Positions 1-8,264 are shown, counted from the first letter of the stretch. The stretch is DNA of 64,000 nucleotides from Verrucomicrobiota bacterium (GCA_947454705.1 CANGKZ010000001.1:1-64000); one strand, 5' to 3'. Notes: a model not told the origin generated them from the sequence alone. A program made the numbers and translations.

Positions 1-170
1 CGCCAACTGCCCGGCGGGCCGGGCCCCGCTGCGGCCTCGCTTCGCTCGTCCTTCGCTGCGCCCATCCCGCCGGAATCCACCTCCACAATCAGTTCTGCCG
101 ACCTACTACCCCTGTCACCTGAGTGACCAACTCTCCCTGTCACTTGTCTATTCAACAGCCGTCTCCAGAT
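1..170. other. Non-coding left edge
   Basis: No gene was recognised here. It is G+C rich and follows the stop codon of the HD-GYP regulator, which reads leftward. A near-perfect palindrome, GCCCGGC-GG-GCCGGGC, lies at 9-24, and a 5-bp stem (GTCAC/GTGAC) lies at 114-127. Neither has a T-run, so I do not call a terminator. Confidence 0.4.
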
Positions 171-1460
171 TCAATTCTGAAACACCGAGATCAGCTGCGT
201 GACAGGATCCCGGGTGGAATGGCTCCGAAGCTGCGCGATGGAGGCTTCGTTCAGCGCGTGTCCCTCGGGCACCAGCAGGATCCCGCGGGAGGAGTGAACC
301 CCGCGGGCGACCACCATTCCCGGAATCAGTTCCGCGAGGAGCACTTCGCGTTCGCGCGGGGACACCCAGCGGCCCGGGAGCTGTCGGATCACCGCACGGA
401 CTGCCTCAGGATCGAACGCCGTGCCGCTGGACGCCTGAAGCGTGTGAAGGGTCAGCTCGGGGGACTGTCGGCTGTGGGCCCACGCGGTGACCACGGCCAG
501 GATTCGCGCCAGCCACGGGATGGATTCGCCCTCGAGTCCGTCGGGGAATCCGCCGCCGTCAAAGCGTTCATGATGCGCGCGGATCACCCATCCGGCCGTG
601 CCGAAGGGGGTCTCCGTACCCACGAGCTGCTGCCCCACGATGGTGTGTTGTTCGAACAGGAGCCGATCACCCTCGTCCAGGGAGTCCTCCGCCGATTCCC
701 ACCGGTGAATCACGCTCCGGGGAATGGCCACCATCCCCAGGTCATGAAGCCAGGCGGCAATCTCCAGGATCTGGCGGTCGGAATCGGAAAGTCCGAGTGA
801 TGCACCCACTTTGGTACACACTTCGTTCACCCGTGCGACACGCGCGGCGAGTGCGGGGGAAAATGCCTCCAGCACACGGACCCCGAGCTGCACGGATTCC
901 TCCATTCCATTGACGATGGAACGGTTGAGGTCCACGAGCTGGAGCCGCTGGGCTTCGCCGTCGAGGAGCTGCCGGGCGAGCGCCTCGTTGACGCGGCGAA
1001 GTTCCGCGTTGGCGGCTGCGGTCGCCGCCTGGATCTGGCGGTTGCGAACGAACATCGCGTGATGCTCCTGCGCGTCCTTGATCGCGACGAGAAACTCCTC
1101 GCGCAACCACGGTTTGATGAGGAAGCGGTAGATGTCGCCCCGGTTGAGGGCGCCGATGACCGTCTCCAGGCTGAGCACGGCGGTGATCAGCACCCGGGCC
1201 GCCTCGGGCTGGAGTTGGCGGGCGTGGTTGAGAAATTCCAGCCCGGTCATCTCGGGCATGCGATGATCGGAAATGATCACCGAGAATGCGGTGGTCTTGA
1301 GCACCTCGACCGCCGCCACCGGGGAACCAATTCCGGTCACCTCATAGCCCTCGCGCAGCAGCGTCTCGCGAAGGGCAAGCATGACGATTTCCTCGTCATC
1401 CACGACGAGGACTCGCTTGAGGTCCGGATCACGGGGAAGGCCGGCGGAAGGAGCGTTCAT
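171..1460 (-). CDS. Response regulator with HD-GYP-type domain (c-di-GMP phosphodiesterase-like)
   Basis: 429 residues. The N-terminal receiver (about residues 16-130) has the acidic pair at D21/D22, a phospho-acceptor D65 in SDHRMP, and K116-P. A helical linker rich in Ala, Glu and Arg follows (about 140-185), then an HD-GYP-like domain (about 190-380). The HD pair is at 239-240 in AAWLHDLGMVAIP, and the second signature reads HHERFDGGGFP (296-306). Two positions differ from the usual family pattern: HDxGK is HDLGM, and GYP is GFP. The metal-binding His/Asp residues appear kept, so activity is possible but not assured. Known members hydrolyse cyclic di-GMP and often control motility. Its ATG overlaps the stop of the upstream histidine kinase by 4 bases, so the two are almost certainly translationally coupled partners. 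Placement after flagellar genes suggests motility control (inference). Confidence 0.88.
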   Translation of the reverse strand: MNAPSAGLPRDPDLKRVLVVDDEEIVMLALRETLLREGYEVTGIGSPVAAVEVLKTTAFSVIISDHRMPEMTGLEFLNHARQLQPEAARVLITAVLSLETVIGALNRGDIYRFLIKPWLREEFLVAIKDAQEHHAMFVRNRQIQAATAAANAELRRVNEALARQLLDGEAQRLQLVDLNRSIVNGMEESVQLGVRVLEAFSPALAARVARVNEVCTKVGASLGLSDSDRQILEIAAWLHDLGMVAIPRSVIHRWESAEDSLDEGDRLLFEQHTIVGQQLVGTETPFGTAGWVIRAHHERFDGGGFPDGLEGESIPWLARILAVVTAWAHSRQSPELTLHTLQASSGTAFDPEAVRAVIRQLPGRWVSPREREVLLAELIPGMVVARGVHSSRGILLVPEGHALNEASIAQLRSHSTRDPVTQLISVFQN

Positions 1461-3412
1461 ATCGATCGACCGGTTCCTTTCAGGAGTCTGGCGACCAGAA
1501 CGATCAGTTCCTCTTCGGGAAGATCGCGAGGGAGAACGAGTGAAGCTTCACTCATCAAGCCGGCCGGGATCTCATCGTCATTTCCCGCCAGCACCTGAAG
1601 GATAATTTTGAGCGGCAGCCGACGCTTCCGGATTTCCTGAAGCAGCCGTTCGCCGCTGGATCCGTCAGCCCCAAGCTGAAGGACGATGGCCCCGAACTCG
1701 TAGTCCGGGCTGTCGATCAACGCGAGGGCGGACTCCTCGGCAGTCTCCACCGCCACGCTGTAGCCGTGACGTCGCAGGAGCGCCGCCATCGAGGTCAACC
1801 CGGCGCCCGGGCCTCCGAGCAACAGCAGGGTCGAACGCTGTTCACTCTCAGGTTCCTCCCAGCGGTCCGACTCGGTGAAGTCCGCCTCGGGCAGCCAGAC
1901 GCGAAAGGTGGTGCCGGTGTTTTCCACCGAGTCGACCGAGATCAATCCATGATGTTTCTCGACGAACAGCCGGGCGTTGTACAGGCCCAGACCTGATCCG
2001 CGATTCGCGGGCTTGGTGGTGAAAAACGGATCGAAGATCTTGGCAATGTGGCGCGCCGGGATGCCGCAGCCGGTGTCCTCGATGGCAAAGCCGACGCAAG
2101 GCGGACGCGGGATCGAACCCGTCTCAAAAGAAGCCGCCCCGGGCACCACCGCCTCATCGCGTTTGACCGTGCTGATGCGGAGCGTGCCGCTGTCGGGCAT
2201 GGAATCCACGGCGTTGAGAATCAGGTTGAGCGCCACCTGGCGGAATTCGACGGGATCGACAAACACCGGCAGCGGCTGGGGTGCGTAATGAACCTCGACC
2301 CCGATGTGACGCGGGATGAGCCGACGCGTGAGCTCCACCAGATCGCGTCCCAGCTCGTTCAAATCGTGGTAACCGCGTTCGCCGATACGCCCCTCGTGAA
2401 GCTGGAAAATCCGTCGGACAAGCTGGCTGGCGGCGAGCGCATTGCGCTGCACGAGGCTGATGCTCTGAAGGCGCGGGTCATCGGGCGGAAGCTGGAGCTG
2501 GATCGAATCGGCCAGCGAGTGAATGCCGGCGAGGATGTTGCTGAAGTCGTGGGCCAGCCCCATCGTGATGGTGGCGAGGGTTTCCTTCCACGCGGCACCC
2601 ATGAGGCGCTTTTCCGCAATGGCCTGACGCGAGATGTCCACCCACACGCCTTCATATCCCACCAGCACGCCGCTGGTGGTTCGCACCGGTTCGCGATGTT
2701 CGAACACGTAGGTGACGCGGCCGGTTGAGATATTCCGCACCCGAAAACTGCTGACAGTGGGCTCGCCCGAGGCGGCGCGACGGATCTGGTGTTCCAAATC
2801 CTGGACATCGGCCGAGTGAACGACCTTCCAAAAAAGCCCGGGCTCCGAGGTCCATCGATCCAGCGGAATGCCGGTAAGCTCGGCCAGACGCGGGCTGACG
2901 AAGTTGAATCCGAGATCCGCCCGCTGGTTGAAGATCACCCCGGGCCATCGACGAATGAGCTGCTGGAGCTGCGACTCGGTCTGCAACAACCGCAATGCCA
3001 GTCCGTGCTCGCGATCGGTGGAAGCCGCCGCCTCGCGGAGGAGTTCGCCGGAGTCGGAGGAATCGGAGGTCAGGAGACACTCCGAAACATGAATGAACGT
3101 GTTGCCGGGAAGGCGTGATACCGAGAGACGGAACCCGCGCGCCGTGGCTTCCGGGCCATCGCGCAGCATCAGTTCACCAAATTCGGTACCCCCCGCGTCC
3201 CAGGCGAGATACGTCCGGGCCCATTCCGGATTGACGGTTCCAAGTAGGACGGAGAAGTCCCGGCCTTCGAGCCCGTCCCGAATCCCGCCGAGCCAGTTCG
3301 CGAGCGGCTGGCTGGCACGGAGGATGCAGCCTGCTCCATTGAGAACCGCCATGCCACTTTCCAACCATCCACCAAGTTGTATTCCGCCTGATCGCAAGTA
3401 GTTACCTTCCAT
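1457..3412 (-). CDS. PAS sensor histidine kinase with degenerate C-terminal receiver
   Basis: 651 residues from the ATG at 3412. The frame is open further upstream to 3856, but that extension is Pro/Arg-rich, looks non-coding and overlaps the FliT/FlgN-like gene. An N-terminal PAS-like part (about 15-110) and a second PAS domain (about 150-262, SPRLAELTGIPLDRW) come first. The dimerisation/phosphoacceptor box is GLAHDFSNILAG with H288. The ATPase domain has the N box (LNLILNAVDS, 396-405), G1 (EDTGCGI) and G2 (RGSGLGL, 471-477), the NtrB/hybrid-like class. Residues about 528-645 have the length and hydrophobic pattern of a receiver. The first acidic cluster is replaced by LLLLGGPGAG and the phospho-Asp strand reads AIVLQLGAD, so it is probably a pseudo-receiver. 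No membrane segment is visible, so it is probably a cytoplasmic sensor. It is coupled to the HD-GYP regulator. Confidence 0.85.
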   Translation of the reverse strand: MEGNYLRSGGIQLGGWLESGMAVLNGAGCILRASQPLANWLGGIRDGLEGRDFSVLLGTVNPEWARTYLAWDAGGTEFGELMLRDGPEATARGFRLSVSRLPGNTFIHVSECLLTSDSSDSGELLREAAASTDREHGLALRLLQTESQLQQLIRRWPGVIFNQRADLGFNFVSPRLAELTGIPLDRWTSEPGLFWKVVHSADVQDLEHQIRRAASGEPTVSSFRVRNISTGRVTYVFEHREPVRTTSGVLVGYEGVWVDISRQAIAEKRLMGAAWKETLATITMGLAHDFSNILAGIHSLADSIQLQLPPDDPRLQSISLVQRNALAASQLVRRIFQLHEGRIGERGYHDLNELGRDLVELTRRLIPRHIGVEVHYAPQPLPVFVDPVEFRQVALNLILNAVDSMPDSGTLRISTVKRDEAVVPGAASFETGSIPRPPCVGFAIEDTGCGIPARHIAKIFDPFFTTKPANRGSGLGLYNARLFVEKHHGLISVDSVENTGTTFRVWLPEADFTESDRWEEPESEQRSTLLLLGGPGAGLTSMAALLRRHGYSVAVETAEESALALIDSPDYEFGAIVLQLGADGSSGERLLQEIRKRRLPLKIILQVLAGNDDEIPAGLMSEASLVLPRDLPEEELIVLVARLLKGTGRSI

Positions 3413-3599
3413 CGACGCCCTCGAGCCGGTGTCGGAATGCGCCTGATTTGATGGTTCGCCCGGGGGGCGTATCTGGTTGGCATTCACACGAACGCAAGCT
3501 GCACGCACGCGTCGCAGTTGACGTGGAGATCCCGCGCCCCAGTCGCTGGTTACAGAATCTGATTCCGGACCGGGAGCCCGACCCGAATGAGCCGCCCGA

Positions 3600-4013
3600 T
3601 CAGGCCGAAGTCTCCCACACCGGGGTGCTGCGGGCAACGTAAGATCGTTGCAGCCGGGTGAGATTGAGGCGGGTGCGTTCGAGCGCTTCCCGCTCGCGTT
3701 CAGCCATGTGGCGAACCGTTGCAAGGAGCTCGAGATTGCCCTGCTCCAATCGGAGAATGGAATCGAGTCGCGCGGGGTTGGCCTGGACGCGAAGGGACCG
3801 AATTTGGTCAATCCGGGGCTGAAGCACCCGCTTGGATGCCTGCGCGTCGCGCACACCGGACCAGTCGGCCCGACGAATGGCGTCGCCCTCCTGAACCGTC
3901 AACGCAATCCAGCGTTCCAGAAGGGAGTCGAGATCCGAGGCGCTCTCTCCGGAAACGGCCGGTTCTTCCCCGGGAGCCTCAGGCGGCAGCGTGGGAGGTT
4001 GGGGAGGCCACAT
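3600..4013 (-). CDS. FliT/FlgN-like flagellar chaperone (putative)
   Basis: 137 residues. A Pro/Glu-rich start is followed from about residue 28 by a mostly helical, charged region with Leu heptads (SLLERWIALTVQEGDAIRR; LQPRIDQIRSL; LRLEQGNLELL). The size and the long-helix pattern fit FliT or FlgN, small cytoplasmic export chaperones for FliD or the hook-associated proteins. The family is poorly conserved, so the call rests mainly on position: it starts inside the end of fliS (35-base overlap) and belongs to the fliD-fliS group. No other start codon is available before the conserved helix. It could also be an unrelated coiled-coil protein. Confidence 0.6.
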   Translation of the reverse strand: MWPPQPPTLPPEAPGEEPAVSGESASDLDSLLERWIALTVQEGDAIRRADWSGVRDAQASKRVLQPRIDQIRSLRVQANPARLDSILRLEQGNLELLATVRHMAEREREALERTRLNLTRLQRSYVARSTPVWETSA

Positions 4014-4404
4014 CGTGACGGGGACCCTGGAGGGCGGTGGACCAGGCTTCGCGCAGCGAGGTCAGACGATCGATCACCTCGCGAATGCCCGTGGGCTCCT
4101 TCTTCAGGTTGCTCTCGGTCAGGCGCCAGTCGAAGTAGTGGTACAGATTCCGCAACGTCGTTGCCAGTTCCCCGCCGCTCTGAAGGTTCAGGGAATTGTC
4201 GAGCTCACGAATGATGTCCTGAGCCTTTAGAATGTTGTTGCTGATGGTGGCATTGCATTCGCCCGGGTCCTCGAGTTCGAAGCCGGTGAGCGAGCACCCG
4301 AGAAACCGGATCGCTCCATCATAAAGCATCAAGACCAGCTGACCACGCGAAGCGGTCTGCAGGGAAACCTGCCGGTAGGATTGCCAGGGTTGCCGGGGAT
4401 GCAT
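3979..4404 (-). CDS. fliS: Flagellar export chaperone FliS
   Basis: 141 residues, the usual family length. The N-terminus carries the diagnostic FliS pattern SYRQVSLQTASRGQLVLML followed by YDGAIRFL (about residues 9-36). Helices with NNILKAQDIIRELDNSLN and LRNLYHYFDWRL follow. FliS binds the C-terminal helix of flagellin in the cytoplasm, preventing premature polymerisation and guiding it to the export gate. It lies downstream of both flagellins and fliD on the same strand, 50 bases after the FlgM-like gene, consistent with one filament-assembly operon driven by the sigma-28-like promoter at 4799-4826. Confidence 0.93.
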   Translation of the reverse strand: MHPRQPWQSYRQVSLQTASRGQLVLMLYDGAIRFLGCSLTGFELEDPGECNATISNNILKAQDIIRELDNSLNLQSGGELATTLRNLYHYFDWRLTESNLKKEPTGIREVIDRLTSLREAWSTALQGPRHDVASPTSHAAA

Positions 4405-4454
4405 GAATCGAAAATCGGAGTTCGAACTTCAGATCCGAACGTACGCAAGGCCGC

Positions 4455-4745
4455 TCAGGCCTGGTCCTCCGGTGCGGAGGCCACGCGATCAGCGATCAGA
4501 TTTGAAACCTTCTTGAGCACGGCGGCCGGCGGATAGTCGCGGCCGGAATCGGACAGGGTCTGGCGAAGACGGTCCACGGCGCCGGAGCGAACTTCCGGCT
4601 CGGCCCCAAGGGCATCATGGAGGGCTTGGCTGTTGGAGAAACTGACGGCGCCATCATCGGCGTCGCCATCTGCGGCGGCCTGCCGCTTGGCGCGGACGCC
4701 CGTGGTTCCCGTTGGGACCACAGTGGTTGAGGATCTTATTTCCAT
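4455..4745 (-). CDS. FlgM-like anti-sigma-28 factor (putative)
   Basis: 96 residues from the ATG at 4745; an earlier in-frame ATG at 4793 would add 16 residues that look non-native. The N-terminal half is low-complexity and polar (TTVVPTGTTG, DGDADDG), as expected for a disordered region. The C-terminal half forms two helices: AVDRLRQTLSDSGRDYPPAA and VLKKVSNLIADR. This is the architecture of FlgM, which binds FliA (sigma-28) until the hook is complete and FlgM is exported. Sequence similarity is only at pattern level. The strongest supports are its position directly before fliS and a sigma-28-like promoter 54 bases upstream, since flgM is commonly under FliA control. Confidence 0.55.
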   Translation of the reverse strand: MEIRSSTTVVPTGTTGVRAKRQAAADGDADDGAVSFSNSQALHDALGAEPEVRSGAVDRLRQTLSDSGRDYPPAAVLKKVSNLIADRVASAPEDQA

Positions 4746-4798
4746 AGGACTGGGATATTGCGGATTCCTCGGAGCCCCCCACACGGGGCTCAACTAGC

Positions 4799-4826
4799 TC
4801 ATCGGATCGATGTGCAGAAAACTTTA
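4799..4826 (-). promoter_or_regulatory. Sigma-28-like promoter for the FlgM-like/fliS group
   Basis: Reading the minus strand, TAAAGTTT (4826-4819) is followed by 12 bases and then TCCGATGA (4806-4799). The enterobacterial FliA consensus is TAAAGTTT-N11-GCCGATAA: the -35 is an exact match and the -10 matches 6 of 8. Transcription would begin near 4792, leaving a leader of roughly 47 bases before the ATG at 4745. Confidence 0.6.
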
Positions 4827-4859
4827 AGACTTTTTTGCAAAGGGTTCAGATCGTGCGGT

Positions 4860-5564
4860 TCATCGCGAGGGCAGCGTGGCAAAGAGTGCATTCAGCGAAT
4901 ACCGCGCAAACCGGGCGGGTGTACCAAGAATGGCACGCGAATCGGACAGGGCCGGGGCCGACGGCGAACGGCCGGCCTCGTACCGGCGGGCTGCGTTCTG
5001 GACTGCCGCCTCGCCGGAATCAAACACTTCATCGGCCGCCCACAGGGTGTTCTGGGAGACGCAATCCACCAGCTTGATCCTCCATCCGATGGCCGGAGGC
5101 GGATAGGGCCGGTACTGGGTGACGCGCGTGAACATCACCGCCTCGCAGGCAAAGGCTTCCTTCAGGCGGGAAAGGGAATTGGTCGGGATTTCACGCTCCA
5201 TGACCAGCTCCTTGAAACCGGTCAGCCCGGCGAGCCGCTCGGGGGTCACCAGCACCACTTCAAACCGGCCGGTCCGCTGCAGCTCGTCGGCCACGATCGG
5301 TGCCATGGTTTCTCCCGCCGTCTGCAACTCGAGGCTGTGCCGGTCAGCCACCACCGGAAGCACCGCCACGCGCCGGATGGTGGTGGGAAGATTCGTGGAG
5401 GAACGGAAGATGTTCGCAGGCTTGTAGTCCGGACCCGTGACGGCGTCCTCGGACTGAAAGGTGGAACAACCGTGTACCAAAAGCGAAACCAACAGGACGA
5501 ACAACGCCCCGCCCGGTTTCCAAACCCAGTCCAAAGACCCCAACGGTGAGCTCCAACGCTTCAT
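4860..5564 (-). CDS. Lipoprotein in flagellar operon, CsgG/FlgO-like (putative)
   Basis: 234 residues. A short basic N-terminus and hydrophobic stretch (ALFVLLVSLL) lead to a lipobox, LVHGC, with the acylated Cys at residue 33, so it is predicted to be a secreted lipoprotein. The mature part opens with a flexible segment, then IRRVAVLPVV and a helix-rich region (MAPIVADELQRTGRFEVVLV). This is the alpha/beta pattern typical of CsgG/LpoB/FlgO-like lipoproteins that assemble at the outer membrane. Its ATG overlaps the fliD stop by 4 bases, so it is translationally coupled to fliD. A role in supporting the flagellum in the envelope is an inference from position. No specific family is certain. Confidence 0.65.
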   Translation of the reverse strand: MKRWSSPLGSLDWVWKPGGALFVLLVSLLVHGCSTFQSEDAVTGPDYKPANIFRSSTNLPTTIRRVAVLPVVADRHSLELQTAGETMAPIVADELQRTGRFEVVLVTPERLAGLTGFKELVMEREIPTNSLSRLKEAFACEAVMFTRVTQYRPYPPPAIGWRIKLVDCVSQNTLWAADEVFDSGEAAVQNAARRYEAGRSPSAPALSDSRAILGTPARFARYSLNALFATLPSR

Positions 5565-7276
5565 GCAAACGTCTTTTGTATGTAGGCCAGCTGTTGATTG
5601 ATACTGGCCTGCGCCGTTTCCATGGCGAGAAAACTCTGTGTCATTCGGTCGCTGCTGGCTTTCACCTGCTTTTCCAGATCAGCGATCTGGGTGGTGATGC
5701 CCGCAGACTGCTTGGTGATTCGGGATTGCCGATCCACGAGGGTTCCCACGATGTCGGCGCCGTCGCCAATGGTTGCCTTGAGGTAGTCGTCGAATTTGTT
5801 GGCGATGCCGTTGGTGGAATCGGTGAACAACTGCTGCACCCCGTTGAGGTTGCTGCTGAGCGCAGTGTCGAGCGCCGTGGCGTTGGTGGTGGTGAGCAGG
5901 TTGTTGTCGCCCGAGGTGTCGATTCCCAGGTCGGCCAGTCCCTTGATCGTGCCGGTGCCCGCACGCGCCCCCACCATGCTGCGGAGCTTGCGGGTGAGCT
6001 CCGTGGCGGTGGCATCGCCTGAAAGCAGCGAAGCCGTCACCTTGCCCGTTTTGTCCGTGGAGCTCGTCGTATTCCGGTCGATCAGATTCTGGACCTGGTT
6101 GTACTGGGTGACGAAGGACTGGATGGCTGTTTTGATCTTGGCCGTGTCCACCGACACGCCGACGGAAAACGTGGAGCCTTCCTTGAGGGCCGTCACCACG
6201 AGACCGGTGATGCCCGAGCTGTCCGCGGTGATGGTGTTTGAATGGCTGCTGAGGATCGGGCCGGCCCCGTTGAGCTGGTATTTCAGATCCTTGCCGTGGG
6301 TCAGCGTGCCGCCCGAAAGACCCGATGCAGCGAGAAAATTGCCAGTCACATCCTCCAGCGCGACGCCGATGTCGCCAGTGGTCTGGTTCGCGAGCTGGAA
6401 CTTGCCGGTGGAGGAGTTGTACGACGCGGTGACGCCCGCGCCGGAATTGTTGATCTTGTTGAGCACCGCCTGAACCGAGTCGGCCGTGGCGCTGTAGGAG
6501 ATCGATACTCCGTTGATCTTGAACGCCCCGGCGCCCGATCCGCCGTCGTTCACCGTGGTGCCGAAATTCGCCGAGGCCAGCGAGGCGGAGAGCCGGATAC
6601 CTCCGAGGGTCGAGGCGCTGGAAACCGACCCTGTACCATTGTTGGACAGACGGGAAAGCTGCAGGAAGTTGCTCGTGTCGGCCGAGCTCCCGAGGATGAT
6701 TTCGGAGGACGAGCTGAGGGTGATTTTGTCGGTCGAGGCGTCGTACGCGCCGGTGACCGTACCGCCGGTGGCCGTGCTGATGTGATCAAACACGTCCTTG
6801 AGCGAGTCCGTGGTTGCGATCGACACCAACTTCCCGTTGACCGTGATGTTTCCCGCGGTGACCGGCTGCGAAAAGCCGGCCGAGCTCAGGGTGAGTCCGG
6901 AGACATCATTCGTTGCGTTGAGCGCCTTGGCTACCGAACTGCTGCTGGAAATCTGGGCCGTGGTGGCGAGTTGGGTGACGTTGAAGGAGTAGCTTCCAAC
7001 GCCGGTTCCGGCACTGGCGCTCACTTGCGCGGCTGTGGTGTCGGACACACTGGACTGGCGGGCCTGGTAGAGATCCGTGGATTGCAGGGCGTCGATGCGA
7101 CTCTGCAGAACGGTGAGCTCGGTCTGAATGCCGGCGTAGGCATTGTTCTGCTGGTTGAGCTTGTTCTGATCGGTCTGCAGCACGCGCTGCGGGGCCCGAT
7201 CGACGTCGGCAAGCTGGGAGATCAGGGATTTCCAATCGAATCCCGAAGCCAGGCCGGATACGCCAAGGTTGCTCAT
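5561..7276 (-). CDS. fliD: Flagellar hook-associated protein 2 (filament cap, FliD)
   Basis: 571 residues. The N-terminus, SNLGVSGLASGFDWKSLISQ, is the characteristic FliD opening, followed by a coiled coil (about 30-70). The middle is Ser/Thr/Gly-rich with internal flagellin-hook-like segments (FKINGVSISYSATADSVQAV). The C-terminal part carries the FliD_C pattern (ADLGIDTSGDNNLL) and a final coiled coil ending YIQKTFA. FliD forms the cap under which exported flagellin folds. It is followed without a gap by the lipoprotein gene. The two flagellins lie upstream and are separated from it by a terminator, so fliD probably uses its own promoter. Confidence 0.95.
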   Translation of the reverse strand: MSNLGVSGLASGFDWKSLISQLADVDRAPQRVLQTDQNKLNQQNNAYAGIQTELTVLQSRIDALQSTDLYQARQSSVSDTTAAQVSASAGTGVGSYSFNVTQLATTAQISSSSSVAKALNATNDVSGLTLSSAGFSQPVTAGNITVNGKLVSIATTDSLKDVFDHISTATGGTVTGAYDASTDKITLSSSSEIILGSSADTSNFLQLSRLSNNGTGSVSSASTLGGIRLSASLASANFGTTVNDGGSGAGAFKINGVSISYSATADSVQAVLNKINNSGAGVTASYNSSTGKFQLANQTTGDIGVALEDVTGNFLAASGLSGGTLTHGKDLKYQLNGAGPILSSHSNTITADSSGITGLVVTALKEGSTFSVGVSVDTAKIKTAIQSFVTQYNQVQNLIDRNTTSSTDKTGKVTASLLSGDATATELTRKLRSMVGARAGTGTIKGLADLGIDTSGDNNLLTTTNATALDTALSSNLNGVQQLFTDSTNGIANKFDDYLKATIGDGADIVGTLVDRQSRITKQSAGITTQIADLEKQVKASSDRMTQSFLAMETAQASINQQLAYIQKTFA

Positions 7277-7288
7277 AGTCCAAACGTT

Positions 7289-7315
7289 GTATCGGCCGGA
7301 ACGCGTTCCGGCTTA
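7289..7315 (-). promoter_or_regulatory. Sigma-28-like promoter of fliD containing an 18-bp palindrome
   Basis: On the minus strand TAAG (7315-7312) is followed by exactly 15 bases and then GCCGATAC (7296-7289), close to TAAA-N15-GCCGATAA. The spacer and its edges form the perfect palindrome GCCGGAACGCGTTCCGGC (7295-7312). The predicted start is only about 6 bases before the fliD ATG at 7276, and no clear ribosome-binding site is visible. The promoter call is therefore moderate, and a leaderless or alternative transcript is possible. Confidence 0.45.
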
Positions 7316-7319
7316 AGCG

Positions 7320-7363
7320 AAAAAAAAACGGAGAAAACCTGGAGGATCTTTCGACCCTCCAGG
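7320..7363 (-). terminator. Rho-independent terminator after flagellin 1
   Basis: Minus strand: CCTGGAGG (7363-7356), a 10-base loop, CCTCCAGG (7345-7338), then TTTT and a nine-T run (7328-7320). It lies 29 bases past the stop codon of the downstream flagellin, separating the flagellin transcripts from fliD. Confidence 0.8.
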
Positions 7364-7391
7364 CTTTTTGTAACCTTCTGACTGTCAACGA

Positions 7392-8195
7392 TCAGCCCAA
7401 GAGGCGGAGCGCCGACTGCGGGAGCGAGTTCGCCTGCGCGAGCATCGCGGTGCCAGACTGCACCAGGATGTTGTAGCGGGCGTACTGCGTGCTTTCCTGT
7501 GCCACGTCCACGTCCTTGATGCGGCTGTTGGCGGCACCGAGGTTGTCCTTCAGCACGCCGAGCTGGCTGCTGTAGGATTGGAGGACCGACACATTGGCGC
7601 CCACGGTGGAGCGGTCGGTGGCCAGCTGGTTGATGGCTGCCTTCACGTTGGTGAGGGCCGAGCTGGCGTGCGCCGCGGTGTCCACAGCGGAACCGGTGGC
7701 GGTGGTGTAGGCAGAGGCGCCGAGGTTCACTCCGGTCATGGCGACGGTATGAGCGTCGCTGTCGGTGGTGACGTTGAGCGTCGTGCTGCTGAACAAGCTC
7801 ACACCGTTGAAGTCCTTGCTGGCAAGGTCTCCGATGTAAGTGCCGAGTTTCTGGAACTCAGCGTCGTAGAGGCCGCGATCCGTGTCGGTCTTGGTGACGT
7901 CCTGCGAGAGAACGGACAGTTCCGACATGCGATCCAGTGCCTTCGCAACCTTGCCCAGGAACCCGTCCTGAGTCTGGCTGAACGAGACGGCATTGGTCAC
8001 GTTGGTGTTGGCGGCCGACACGCGGTTGATCTGCGCATCGAAGCGCAACGACACCGCTGAACCCGCTGCATCGTCATCGGGAGACCCGATTTTCGATCCC
8101 GACGAGAGCCGGCTCAGCGACTTGGCCAGCATGGCGCTGGATTCATTGAGCTGACGTGCTCCCGAGCTAGCGGGGGTATTAGTATTAATGACCAT
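7392..8195 (-). CDS. Flagellin (copy 1)
   Basis: 267 residues. The conserved N-terminal D0/D1 region (MVINTNTPASSGARQLNESS, LSRLSSGSKIGSPDDDAAG) and C-terminal D1/D0 region (YSSQLGVLKDNLGAANSRI, ending NSLPQSALRLLG) are both present. Only a short central section (about 130-190) lies between them, so the variable D2/D3 domains are essentially absent. Flagellin is exported through the flagellar channel and polymerises into the filament. The start at 8195 is supported by AAGGAG eight to nine bases upstream. The protein is highly similar along its whole length to the neighbouring flagellin, so the pair arose by tandem duplication. It ends in its own terminator. Confidence 0.95.
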   Translation of the reverse strand: MVINTNTPASSGARQLNESSAMLAKSLSRLSSGSKIGSPDDDAAGSAVSLRFDAQINRVSAANTNVTNAVSFSQTQDGFLGKVAKALDRMSELSVLSQDVTKTDTDRGLYDAEFQKLGTYIGDLASKDFNGVSLFSSTTLNVTTDSDAHTVAMTGVNLGASAYTTATGSAVDTAAHASSALTNVKAAINQLATDRSTVGANVSVLQSYSSQLGVLKDNLGAANSRIKDVDVAQESTQYARYNILVQSGTAMLAQANSLPQSALRLLG

Positions 8196-8246
8196 ACGAA
8201 CGACTCCTTCCTTGAGTCACCCTGTTGCCAGGGCATCTGTTATTGC

Positions 8247-8264
8247 CACGGCATCCCTGCCGTG
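8247..8264 (-). promoter_or_regulatory. Hairpin in the leader of flagellin 1
   Basis: CACGGCA (8247-8253), loop TCCC, TGCCGTG (8258-8264): a perfect 7-bp stem about 52 bases upstream of the flagellin start. It may lie in the 5' untranslated region or near a promoter. No sigma-28 consensus was found next to it. Confidence 0.35.

Noticed and set aside
2107-2120. GCGGGATCGAACCCG, resembling a tRNA T-arm
   Set aside because: It lies inside the histidine kinase coding sequence and has no acceptor or anticodon arm around it.
3413-3856. N-terminal extension of the histidine kinase frame
   Set aside because: It overlaps the FliT/FlgN-like gene, is Pro/Arg-rich, and lacks domain features.
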